DNA of 6,452 nt, taken from the NCBI GenBank assembly GCA_026982175.1, contig JALSHP010000024.1, positions 1 to 6,452 on the forward strand, written 5' to 3'. Each line of letters starts with the position of its first letter. Position 1 is the first letter of the stretch. This document shows positions 1-5,863 of the stretch, in pieces. Source of the stretch: Campylobacteraceae bacterium. Its GTDB lineage: Bacteria; Campylobacterota; Campylobacteria; Campylobacterales; Sulfurovaceae. The position numbers were made by a program, and so were the translations under genes. The notes below the pieces were generated by a model. It was given only the letters and a program-made list of their open reading frames with translations, was not told the DNA's origin and did not search any database.

Positions 1-1474
1 AGTTGGTGTAAACCCCCTCTTTTTCACCCCAAGTCGCTGCTGCGAAAATTACATCAGCTACTTCGGCTGTTTCGCTCATAAAGGCATCTTGTACTACCAA
101 GATGTCAAGCTTTGCAAAAATTTTTCTTAGCCGTTCTTGGTCTGGAAAACTCACAAGAGGGTTGGTGGCCGTAATCCAAAGGGCTTTAATCTCCCCTCTA
201 TCAATGGCATCAATAATCTGTGGATAAGCATAACCCCTTTTAGTCGGGATAAGCTCCGTAGGAACATCAATAATATCTGCAAAAACGGCTCTGTCTGTAT
301 CAGACGCAAAGTTTCGATAACCAGGAATGGACGAAGTAAAGCCAAACTCACGCGTTCCCATGGCATTACATTGTCCTGTAATGGAAAATGGCGATGCCCC
401 CTCTTTTCCAAGATTTCCTGTGATGAGGGCTAAATTACAGATGGCAGAAACCGTGTCCGTTCCAATGGTACTTTGGTTTACCCCCATTGTCCATGCAGAC
501 ATCGCTTTGTCACAGTTGGCATAGACTTTGGCAATTTTGTATAACTCTTTTACCTCAATACCTGTAATGTTTGCCACCTCTTGAGGAGGGTAGTTGTTCA
601 TTATATGTTTTTTAAATTCAACATGCCCATTGGTTCGCTCTTTGATGAACTTTTCATCTTCCCAACCTTGCTCAAAGATGATGTAACAAAGTCCGTTAAT
701 CAATGCCAAATCTGTTCGAGGTTTAATCGGCACAAAAATATCAGCCATGTTTGCTGTTTTAGAGAAACGAGGGTCAATAACTATGATGGTAGGCTCTTTA
801 CCTGTTGTGGCTTTGTTTTTAGAAATATGTAGCTTTAAAATAGGGTGATTGTCAGCAATGTTCGCCCCAATAAGCATAATAACATCAGCATGAGAAAAAT
901 CCTCATAAGAAGCAGGTGGTCCATCACTCCCAAAGGTCTGCTTGTAGCCCATCACAGCTGAAGCCATACATAGCGTCGTGTTTCCATCGTAGTTATTGGT
1001 TTCAAGTCCGAGTTGCACAAATTTACCCAAAGTGTAAAAATCTTCAGTTAAAAACTGCCCAGTAGAGATACACGCCACAGCCCCTTTGCCATGTTTTGCT
1101 TGAATTTCTTTGAACTTATCAGCCGTATGTTTAAAAGCTTCATTCCATTCAACGGCTTCAAACTTTCCATTTTTACGAATGAGAGGTTCAGGAATTCGGT
1201 TGTCTGAATTAACCATCTCATGCTCCATAATCCCTTTTGGACAAAGCGTTCCCTTACTCACAGGGTGTGCAGGGTCACCTTTGGTATAGACAGCACGACC
1301 ATCTTTCACCCCAATGTACAAACCACAGCCCACACCACAGTAACCACAAGTACTACGCACCCATTCGTCAGGTGTTTTAAAGTTAGAGATTTTACCAAAC
1401 ATGGCATTGTCTGTTTTTTTGTATTTATCTGTTTTAATGTCAAAACCTAGAAAATCTTTGAATTTTGCGAACAT
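1..1474 (-). CDS. nasA: Assimilatory-type nitrate reductase, catalytic subunit (partial, C-terminus off window)
   Basis: Bis-MGD molybdenum enzyme expected to reduce nitrate to nitrite. The 491 residues present are open to the left edge. A [4Fe-4S] motif CX2CX3CX27C uses Cys43, Cys46, Cys50 and Cys78, followed by PKG. Cys169 in the LCMASAV motif matches the molybdenum-ligand cysteine of Nap/Nas enzymes. The segments GSDGPPASYEDFSHAD (182-197) and PFSITGQCNAMGTREFG (362-378) are typical of NasA/NarB/NapA; ADVIFAAATWGEKEGVYTN ends the visible part. The start at 1474 is supported by AAGGGG at 1482-1487, seven bases upstream; a nearby ATG at 1478 is out of frame. No signal peptide or twin-arginine motif is visible, so the cytoplasmic assimilatory type is favoured over periplasmic NapA. 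About 40 residues precede the first cysteine, more than I expect for NarB/NasA. The gene is divergent from the plus-strand toxin-antitoxin pair. A different bis-MGD oxidoreductase is possible but less likely. Family very sure; assimilatory role inferred. Confidence 0.88.
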   Translation of the reverse strand, partial: MFAKFKDFLGFDIKTDKYKKTDNAMFGKISNFKTPDEWVRSTCGYCGVGCGLYIGVKDGRAVYTKGDPAHPVSKGTLCPKGIMEHEMVNSDNRIPEPLIRKNGKFEAVEWNEAFKHTADKFKEIQAKHGKGAVACISTGQFLTEDFYTLGKFVQLGLETNNYDGNTTLCMASAVMGYKQTFGSDGPPASYEDFSHADVIMLIGANIADNHPILKLHISKNKATTGKEPTIIVIDPRFSKTANMADIFVPIKPRTDLALINGLCYIIFEQGWEDEKFIKERTNGHVEFKKHIMNNYPPQEVANITGIEVKELYKIAKVYANCDKAMSAWTMGVNQSTIGTDTVSAICNLALITGNLGKEGASPFSITGQCNAMGTREFGFTSSIPGYRNFASDTDRAVFADIIDVPTELIPTKRGYAYPQIIDAIDRGEIKALWITATNPLVSFPDQERLRKIFAKLDILVVQDAFMSETAEVADVIFAAATWGEKEGVYTN

Positions 1475-1504
1475 GCATTTGCCCCTTGTTTTTGCTATTG
1501 CTTT

Positions 1505-1510
1505 ATTATA
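1505..1510 (-). promoter_or_regulatory. Candidate -10 box for nasA
   Basis: A TATAAT hexamer on the minus strand lies about 30 bases upstream of the nasA start and would give a short leader containing the AAGGGG ribosome binding site. No good -35 hexamer stands 16-18 bases further upstream, but the flank is A/T-rich, and Campylobacterota housekeeping promoters often lack a clear -35. Two other TATAAT hexamers on this strand (1519-1524 and 1563-1568) are alternatives. I see no convincing sigma-54 or FNR-type site in the gap. Confidence 0.35.
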
Positions 1511-1578
1511 GTATGAAATTATAATATTTATTTGATTTTTTTGTATGATTTTTGGGCAATGTATTATAACTTCTCAAA

Positions 1579-1607
1579 TTGACACATCATAAAAAATATG
1601 TTAAAAT
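1579..1607 (+). promoter_or_regulatory. Strong sigma-70-type promoter of the PIN-type toxin-antitoxin operon
   Basis: A perfect TTGACA (1579-1584) and TAAAAT (1602-1607) are separated by exactly 17 bases. Transcription would start near 1614, about 30 bases before the antitoxin ATG, leaving an AAGGA ribosome binding site (1633-1637) in the leader. A consensus -35 stands out in this AT-rich, probably Campylobacterota, genome. It fits the usual pattern of a strong toxin-antitoxin promoter held down by autorepression. Confidence 0.75.
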
Positions 1608-1616
1608 AGATACATA
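1597..1616. promoter_or_regulatory. Candidate autorepression operator over the -10 box
   Basis: The inverted repeat TATGT-N10-ACATA straddles the TAAAAT -10 box and the expected transcription start. A second copy of the right-hand element, TACATA, recurs 14 bases downstream (1611-1616 and 1625-1630). Ribbon-helix-helix antitoxins commonly bind short inverted or direct repeats overlapping their own promoter, so this is a plausible binding site for the product at 1644-1883. The arms are only five bases in AT-rich DNA, so chance is a real alternative. Confidence 0.35.
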
Positions 1617-1643
1617 ATAAATATTACATAAAAAGGATTACTT

Positions 1644-1883
1644 ATGGAAGTAACAGTAAGAAAAAACTTTGTGTTTGACAAACAAATTGCCACTTATCTT
1701 GAAGAGATAGCTAAAGATACAAAGCAGTCAATGACGGCACTTGTACAAGAGATGATTGAAGAACGATATAAACAAATAAAAGTTAAAAAACGCCTCAAAG
1801 CATTTAATCGTCTAAAAGGTTCAGCTACAGGTTTATTTACAGATGCCTCTATTCAGTCGATTAAGGCTAATCATGAATTATAA
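1644..1883 (+). CDS. Ribbon-helix-helix type antitoxin of a PIN toxin pair
   Basis: This 79-residue protein is the probable antitoxin, binding and neutralising the PIN toxin encoded next to it and repressing their shared promoter. The N-terminus shows a short strand (VTVRKNFVFD, 3-12) followed by helices rich in charged residues (ATYLEEIAKDTKQS, then TALVQEMIEERYKQ). This is the layout of a ribbon-helix-helix (MetJ/Arc/CopG-like) DNA-binding domain. The basic stretch KVKKRLKAFNRLKG (46-59) and the C-terminal tail of about 20 residues would be the toxin-wrapping part. AAGGA at 1633-1637 lies six bases before the ATG. The gene overlaps the toxin start by 11 bases, so the two are translationally coupled. 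The fold is assigned by pattern, not by a search. The antitoxin role rests mainly on size, order and overlap with the toxin. Confidence 0.78.
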   Translation: MEVTVRKNFVFDKQIATYLEEIAKDTKQSMTALVQEMIEERYKQIKVKKRLKAFNRLKGSATGLFTDASIQSIKANHEL

Positions 1884-2301
1884 AAGAGTTTTTTTAGATG
1901 CGAATATTATTCTTGATATATACGATGAGAAGAGACCTTTTCATGTAGAGAGTTCAGAAGCTATTGCCTTTTTAGTCGAACAAAAAGATATAGATATTTT
2001 TACCTCTTGTGACATCATTACAACTTTATATTATGTCCTTTCAAAAAAAGGAAAAATGGAAGCATTGGACTCCATACTTGATGTGAATGACTTATGTGTA
2101 GTTATTGAATTTGGAAACAAAGAGATAGAAGAGAGTTGTATGTTTATGAAGAAAAATAAAAACTTTACAGATTTAGAAGATACGATTCAGTACATCATGG
2201 CTAAAAAAGCTTCTTGTGATTTGATTTTGTCTAATGATAAGGGGTTTGTTTCTACGGGGGTGGAGTTGATGAGTAGTTGGGAGTTTATAAAAAATATTTA
2301 A
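1873..2301 (+). CDS. PIN-domain ribonuclease toxin (VapC-like)
   Basis: A 142-residue probable endoribonuclease toxin of a type II system. The N-terminus VFLDANIILDIYDEKRPFH is the classical first PIN strand, with Asp9 and Asn11 followed by Asp15. The C-terminal half has FTDLEDTIQYIMAKKASCD (98-116; candidate metal ligands Asp100, Glu102, Asp103), then LILSNDKGF with Asp122. These are the usual acidic positions of the PIN metal site. The glutamate often seen after the second strand in VapC seems to be absent; the matching stretch reads TSCDIITTLYYVLSK (44-58). The start at 1873 is preferred to an in-frame ATG at 1843, because AAGG at 1863-1866 is well placed and the longer form would add ten residues before the first strand. 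The gene overlaps the antitoxin by 11 bases. PIN family sure; toxin role inferred from the pair. Confidence 0.85.
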   Translation: MNYKRVFLDANIILDIYDEKRPFHVESSEAIAFLVEQKDIDIFTSCDIITTLYYVLSKKGKMEALDSILDVNDLCVVIEFGNKEIEESCMFMKKNKNFTDLEDTIQYIMAKKASCDLILSNDKGFVSTGVELMSSWEFIKNI

Positions 2302-2335
2302 TAAAAAAGTAAGGAAAGAGAGGAGAGCGTAAAAT

Positions 2336-2602
2336 TTAAAACAGTTGTGAATGCGTACCAATACGCATTAAAATGACTTCATCTACAGTACTTTCGATGT
2401 AAATTATCAACATGTCTCCACCTAAGTGAAATTCTCGACAATCTTTATAGTTTCCACTCAAAGCATGGTCTTTAGATTCAGGAGGTAGTTTTGTGTCTTC
2501 TCTTAAGGCATTAATATAGTAAACAAATTTTTCAAACTGACTGTCACTAAGTTTTATGTCCCTAAAATCTTTTAAAAACTTCTTATGTCGTCTAATTTTC
2601 AT
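2336..2602 (-). CDS. yafQ: YafQ-family mRNA interferase toxin (RelE/ParE superfamily)
   Basis: An 88-residue toxin of the YafQ branch. Such proteins cleave mRNA on the ribosome and block translation until neutralised by a DinJ-type antitoxin. The C-terminal half carries the family pattern: KDHALSGNYKDCREFHLGGD (44-63), then MLIIYIE and a terminal RIGTHSQLF. His46, His59, Asp63 and His84 correspond in order and nearly in spacing to the catalytic His50, His63, Asp67 and His87 of E. coli YafQ, so the enzyme looks active. The N-terminal part is basic (MKIRRHKKFLKDFRD). Its ATG overlaps the antitoxin stop as ATGA (2599-2602), with no clear ribosome binding site of its own, so translation probably depends on the antitoxin gene. 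Only 34 bases separate its stop from that of the PIN toxin on the other strand. Confidence 0.92.
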   Translation of the reverse strand: MKIRRHKKFLKDFRDIKLSDSQFEKFVYYINALREDTKLPPESKDHALSGNYKDCREFHLGGDMLIIYIESTVDEVILMRIGTHSQLF

Positions 2603-2844
2603 TTACGTTCTAACTCATCAAAAGAAAAATCTTCAACATTAATACCTTTACGTGATTCTTCTATAACTTTTTGCGTCTCTGCATTTGGAATTTTAATTTC
2701 AAAAGGGATACCATTATGATATTTAATTTGCTGATAAAAAATATTAATAGCCTGTGTGGCACTTAGTCCTAAATTTTTTAAAATCGACTCAACATCAATT
2801 TTTAATTCAGACTCAATTCTAGCATTGATGATTGCATTTTTCAT
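2599..2844 (-). CDS. dinJ: RelB/DinJ-family antitoxin
   Basis: This 81-residue antitoxin pairs with the YafQ-like toxin downstream. The N-terminus has the RelB/DinJ layout: a short strand (NAIINARIESELK), then two helices around KNLGLSATQAINIFYQQI (23-40), which make a ribbon-helix-helix DNA-binding dimer. The IPFEIKIPNAETQKVIEES segment (46-64) matches the family's PF(D/E)-x-x-x-PN hinge. An acidic tail (VEDFSFDELERK) should wrap the toxin. AAAAGGAG at 2851-2858 lies six bases before the ATG, a much better ribosome binding site than the toxin has, which would favour antitoxin excess. A 20-bp imperfect palindrome sits just upstream and is a likely autorepression site. Confidence 0.9.
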   Translation of the reverse strand: MKNAIINARIESELKIDVESILKNLGLSATQAINIFYQQIKYHNGIPFEIKIPNAETQKVIEESRKGINVEDFSFDELERK

Positions 2845-2860
2845 TTATGACTCCTTTTAG

Positions 2861-2880
2861 TGTATGACAAGTGTAACACA
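2861..2880 (-). promoter_or_regulatory. Palindromic operator containing an extended -10 promoter, dinJ/yafQ module
   Basis: This 20-bp sequence matches its own reverse complement at 14 of 20 positions, with the pattern TGTnTnACA-NN-TGTnAnACA. Read on the minus strand it contains TGTTACACT (2878-2870), an extended -10 element (TGn then TACACT). This would start transcription near 2863, leaving a leader of about 19 bases that holds the AAAAGGAG site. I found no good -35, which suits an extended -10 promoter. Binding of the antitoxin or the toxin-antitoxin complex here would cover the promoter directly. Operator function is inferred from symmetry and position. Confidence 0.55.
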
Positions 2881-2968
2881 GTTAAAATTAGAGCTTATTG
2901 AACTAAATACTTTTGATTCTTGAGTTTTTTAATGAAAAAAGATAAGTTTATAAATTTTTTCAAATAAA

Positions 2969-3589
2969 TCATATATTTTTCATCCACTCCCTTATCATCC
3001 CCAATTCCTCCTCCACAATCGTATGGTCTTTATCATAAGTTTTAAACGCTATGTCAAAGCCACCCTCTTGTAAAGTCTCAACTTGTGCTTTAGAAGTAGC
3101 ATAAGGTAAAACCCCATCTGATGTTCCATGTGTACAGAGCCATTTAGCCTCTTTTACTTTGGGGTTCATCTCAATAAGTAGTTTTTCAGCGTCATAGATG
3201 TAGCCAGAGATTGCAATGTACCCTGCCAAAGTCTTGTGGTATCTTCCTCCAAATTCAAAGGTTAAGAGTGAACCTTGTGAGAAGCCAAAGAGAAAACTTT
3301 GTGAAGCTTGAAACTCCTCTTCAAAAAGTTCATCTAAAATTTCGGTGAGTATTTTTGAAGAAGCAATAATTCCCTCTTCTTGGTCAGGTGCCATACCGTA
3401 CCATGAACGACCACCGAAGTATTCATAAGGAGCATCAAGCAGTAAGTAGTTCATATCTTCTAGTTTTAAATAGGGAGGCAACCATGTAAAACCATCAGAG
3501 GAGTCACCACGTCCGTGGAGAATTATCATTAGTTTTTTAGAAGGGATTTTTGAGGGGTAAAATTTGTTGTTGAGTTTTAAGTTTTTCAT
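2969..3589 (-). CDS. Alpha/beta-hydrolase, carboxylesterase / acyl-protein thioesterase type
   Basis: A 206-residue predicted cytoplasmic serine hydrolase of the phospholipase/carboxylesterase group (Abhydrolase_2). The oxyanion-side motif is LHGRGDSSDGF (24-34). The nucleophile elbow is GFSQG (102-106, Ser104). The acid is probably Asp158 in HGTSDGVLP, and the base His189 in DKDHTI near the C-terminus. All three catalytic residues are therefore in the right order, and the length suits the family (about 200-230). The substrate cannot be told; small esters or thioesters are typical. An in-frame ATG at 3649 would add 20 residues, but it lies inside a perfect hairpin, has no ribosome binding site and adds a stretch not expected for the family, so 3589 is preferred. 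That start also lacks a clear ribosome binding site. It lies 95 bases downstream of tsf and may be read partly from that operon. Confidence 0.88.
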   Translation of the reverse strand: MKNLKLNNKFYPSKIPSKKLMIILHGRGDSSDGFTWLPPYLKLEDMNYLLLDAPYEYFGGRSWYGMAPDQEEGIIASSKILTEILDELFEEEFQASQSFLFGFSQGSLLTFEFGGRYHKTLAGYIAISGYIYDAEKLLIEMNPKVKEAKWLCTHGTSDGVLPYATSKAQVETLQEGGFDIAFKTYDKDHTIVEEELGMIREWMKNI

Positions 3590-3596
3590 AAAAGGG

Positions 3597-3602
3597 AGTA
3601 TA
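3597..3602 (-). promoter_or_regulatory. Possible -10 box immediately before the hydrolase start
   Basis: TATACT on the minus strand ends seven bases before the ATG at 3589, so initiation at the normal distance would give an almost leaderless transcript. The -35 region (around 3620-3625) is poor. It is offered because the start has no recognisable ribosome binding site and a hairpin separates it from tsf. Confidence 0.25.
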
Positions 3603-3640
3603 GAGTAAAATAGGTTAAAAAGTGGAATAGTACAGAGAGG

Positions 3641-3666
3641 TGAAACCATAGTAAACTATGGTTTCA
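3641..3666 (-). terminator. Perfect 11-bp hairpin downstream of tsf
   Basis: Arms at 3641-3651 and 3656-3666 are exact reverse complements around the four-base loop at 3652-3655. The hairpin lies 18 bases beyond the tsf stop on the strand being transcribed, the usual place for an operon-end terminator. It is not textbook: neither strand has a clean run of T directly after the stem (the minus strand continues CCTCTCTG). It could instead be an attenuator, a 3'-end-protecting stem, or a partial terminator allowing some readthrough into the hydrolase gene. Confidence 0.55.
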
Positions 3667-3684
3667 AGGAGGTTTTGTTTGGTC

Positions 3685-4740
3685 TTACGCCATTTGTTTT
3701 GCAACTTCAGCTGCAAAATCTTCTTCTGCAACTTCAATACCTTCACCAACTTCAAGTCTAATGAAGTCAGTAATAGTAGCTTTCCCACCAGAAATTTTTT
3801 CGATGTGTTGTGCTACGGTTACAGAATCGTCCATAACATATTTTTGATCAAGAAGTGCTAGTTCTTGGTCTAGTAAAGTGTTGTCAGAGATAAATCTTTC
3901 AAGTTTACCAGGAACAATTCTGTCCCAAATTTTTTCTGGTTTACCCTCTGCTGCTAATTCAGCTTCAATCGCTTTTTTAGCTTCTGCAAGAACTTCATCT
4001 GTCAATTGAGACATAGAGACATACTGTGGTACATTTTTAAGAGGTTTACCAAGTCTTACAAGCTCTTCATTGTCTTTTTTAACTTTTTCAATTCTACCAG
4101 CTGTTTCATCAGCTACAAATTGTGCATCAAAATCTTTATAAGAGAGTGTGCTTGGAGACATTGCTGCTGCGTGCATTGCAATGTTTTTAAGTTCAGCTGC
4201 TACTTTTTTAGCAGTATCAGCATCTTCACATTTAGCACCAAGAAGCACAGCAACTCTTGAGTTAGCATGAACATAACCGTTAATGGCTACTGTTTCATCG
4301 TCACTGCTAATCATTCCAGCACGTCTTACAACTAAGTTCTCACCAATGGTGGCAATTTTAAGTGAAAGATACTCTGAAAAATCTTGACCATTAATCTCTG
4401 AAGCATTAATTGCATCTGCATCAGCCAATGCGTTATCAAATGCATGAGCTGTAATTTCAGAAACAACAGCTTGGAATGTCTCATTTTGAGCAACAAAGTC
4501 TGTTTGAGAGTTAATCTCTACAATCACAGCTTTGTTATCAGATACTTGAACAGAAACAACACCCTCTGCGGCTACTTTAGAAGCTTTTTTAGCTGCTGCT
4601 CCAAGACCTTTTTCACGAAGCCAAGTAATGGCTGCATCAAAATCACCATCGGTCTCTTTTAATGCATTTTTACAATCCATCATACCAGCAGAAGTAGTTT
4701 CTCTTAGTTTTTTAATATCTTTTGGTCCAAAGTTTGCCAT
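3685..4740 (-). CDS. tsf: Translation elongation factor Ts
   Basis: EF-Ts, the nucleotide exchange factor that removes GDP from EF-Tu during protein synthesis. The N-terminal UBA-like domain is clear (residues 4-45: KKLRETTSAGMMDCKNALKE, then the DGDFDAAITWLREKG signature). The core has INSQTDFVAQNETF (77-90), whose TDFVA motif carries the residues that reach into the EF-Tu nucleotide site. Further on are MHAAAMSP and a C-terminal LEVGEGIE stretch. At 351 residues it is longer than E. coli EF-Ts (283) but normal for Campylobacterota, where forms of about 355 are usual. The start is fixed by AGGAG at 4749-4753, which lies inside the last codons of rpsB, eight bases upstream. Only three bases separate the genes, so translation is coupled. 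The hairpin at 3641-3666 follows the stop. Confidence 0.98.
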   Translation of the reverse strand: MANFGPKDIKKLRETTSAGMMDCKNALKETDGDFDAAITWLREKGLGAAAKKASKVAAEGVVSVQVSDNKAVIVEINSQTDFVAQNETFQAVVSEITAHAFDNALADADAINASEINGQDFSEYLSLKIATIGENLVVRRAGMISSDDETVAINGYVHANSRVAVLLGAKCEDADTAKKVAAELKNIAMHAAAMSPSTLSYKDFDAQFVADETAGRIEKVKKDNEELVRLGKPLKNVPQYVSMSQLTDEVLAEAKKAIEAELAAEGKPEKIWDRIVPGKLERFISDNTLLDQELALLDQKYVMDDSVTVAQHIEKISGGKATITDFIRLEVGEGIEVAEEDFAAEVAKQMA

Positions 4741-4743
4741 GGA

Positions 4744-5763
4744 TTACGCTCCTGCCAATTCTTTAGCTTCTGCAACTGCTTCAGCTTTTACTTTTGCCGC
4801 TGTTGCTTCTTCTTCTGTCATTGCCGCGATTTGTGCAAATGTTGTGATACCTGCTGCGTAAAGGTTGTCTTGACCAACTTTTCCAATACCTGTAAGTTTA
4901 GTAAGTTCATCTTTTTCTGTTTCACCCTCAGCTACGGCTTCAGCCACAAGCTCTTTTACTTCAGCATCAGCAGGTACAGCTGTTGCTGCTACTACTTCTG
5001 GGTCTTCAGTTTGAGCCATCATCGCTTCACCAAGTTCTGCGTCTGCTGCTGGTGCATTCTCTGCTGCTACACCCTCTTTTTCTGCTAATTCTGCTTGACC
5101 TTCAATAATTGCTTCAGCCATCTCTCTACAGAAAAGGTTGATTGAACGAATTGCATCATCATTTCCTGGAATTGGATAATCAACCACATCTGGGTCACAA
5201 TTTGTGTCAAGTGGTGCAACAACTTTCATTCCCATTCTTCTTGCTTCTTTAACCGCAATGTGTTCTTTTACAGCATCAATAACAAACATCATATCTGGAA
5301 GTTTTTTCATGTGTCTGAAACCTTCAAGATAAGCAGAAAGTTTGGCTTTTTTACGAAGTAACATTAAAGCCTCTTTTTTAGTTAGCATTTCAAGCTGACC
5401 ATTTTCTTCCATCTGCTCAATGATTTCTAGTTTTCTAATAGATTTCTTCATAGTAGGATAGTTTGTTAACATTCCCCCTAACCATCTTGTAGAAACGTAA
5501 GGCATACCACATCTTTCAGCATGTTCTTTAACTGCTGAACGCGCTTGTTTTTTTGTTCCTACAAAGATAACTGTTTTACCTTCAGCTGCTGCTTCTTTTA
5601 CTACGTTGTAAGTGTATTTGAAGTATCTAAGTGTTTTTTGTAAGTCAATAATGTAGATGTTTTTTCGCTCACCAAAAATAAACTTTTTCATTTTCGGGTT
5701 CCATCTTCTTGTTTGGTGTCCAAAGTGTACACCACATTCTAATAAATCTTTCATTGCTACCAT
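4744..5763 (-). CDS. rpsB: 30S ribosomal protein S2 with C-terminal helix-hairpin-helix extension
   Basis: Ribosomal protein S2 of the small subunit, needed for S1 binding to the ribosome. Residues 1 to about 225 are a standard S2: MKDLLECGVHFGHQTRRWNP at the N-terminus, FGERKNIYIIDLQKT (30-44), FVGTKKQA (67-74), TRWLGGMLTN (92-101), then APLDTNCDPDVVDYPIPGND (183-202). The protein is 339 residues, against about 265 in Helicobacter and Campylobacter. The excess is C-terminal: an acidic Ala/Glu/Val-rich linker (about 226-283), then DELTKLTGIGKVGQDNLYAA (285-304) and GITTFAQIAAMTEEEA (305-320), a helix-hairpin-helix pattern. The start at 5763 has AAGGAG (5770-5775) six bases upstream; an in-frame ATG at 5787 would place that site inside the gene and is rejected. 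First gene of the rpsB-tsf operon. S2 is certain; the role of the extension is unknown. Confidence 0.97.
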   Translation of the reverse strand: MVAMKDLLECGVHFGHQTRRWNPKMKKFIFGERKNIYIIDLQKTLRYFKYTYNVVKEAAAEGKTVIFVGTKKQARSAVKEHAERCGMPYVSTRWLGGMLTNYPTMKKSIRKLEIIEQMEENGQLEMLTKKEALMLLRKKAKLSAYLEGFRHMKKLPDMMFVIDAVKEHIAVKEARRMGMKVVAPLDTNCDPDVVDYPIPGNDDAIRSINLFCREMAEAIIEGQAELAEKEGVAAENAPAADAELGEAMMAQTEDPEVVAATAVPADAEVKELVAEAVAEGETEKDELTKLTGIGKVGQDNLYAAGITTFAQIAAMTEEEATAAKVKAEAVAEAKELAGA

Positions 5764-5791
5764 ATTTTGCTCCTTGCAAAAGTCCAAAAAT

Positions 5792-5820
5792 AGATAATGT
5801 TATTATGTATTTCAAGACAA
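5792..5820 (-). promoter_or_regulatory. Candidate rpsB-tsf promoter
   Basis: On the minus strand TTGTCT (5820-5815) and TTATCT (5797-5792) are 17 bases apart, giving a start near 5785 and a leader of about 22 bases with the AAGGAG site. Directly upstream lies a pure A/T palindrome (AAAAATA-A-TATTTTT, 5819-5833) that would serve as an UP element, as expected for a ribosomal protein operon. An overlapping alternative is TTGAAA-N18-TATTTT. Confidence 0.5.
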
Positions 5821-5863
5821 AAATAATATTTTTAGAGACCGTAGTCTGTTTGGTTTATGCCAC

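Noticed and set aside
581..832. Plus-strand open frames inside the nasA region (also at 137-433, 327-524 and 1220-1450)
   Set aside because: The minus strand codes for continuous, conserved nitrate reductase across 1-1474; these frames are antisense to it and show no family features.
2173..2361. A 62-codon minus-strand frame running through the end of the PIN toxin gene
   Set aside because: It lies antisense to the toxin's conserved C-terminus and has no ribosome binding site or recognisable motif; a shadow frame.
3658..5088. Several plus-strand open frames opposite tsf and rpsB
   Set aside because: All are antisense to unmistakable EF-Ts and S2, with compositions (runs of Cys, Phe, Ser) typical of reversed Ala/Lys/Glu-rich genes.
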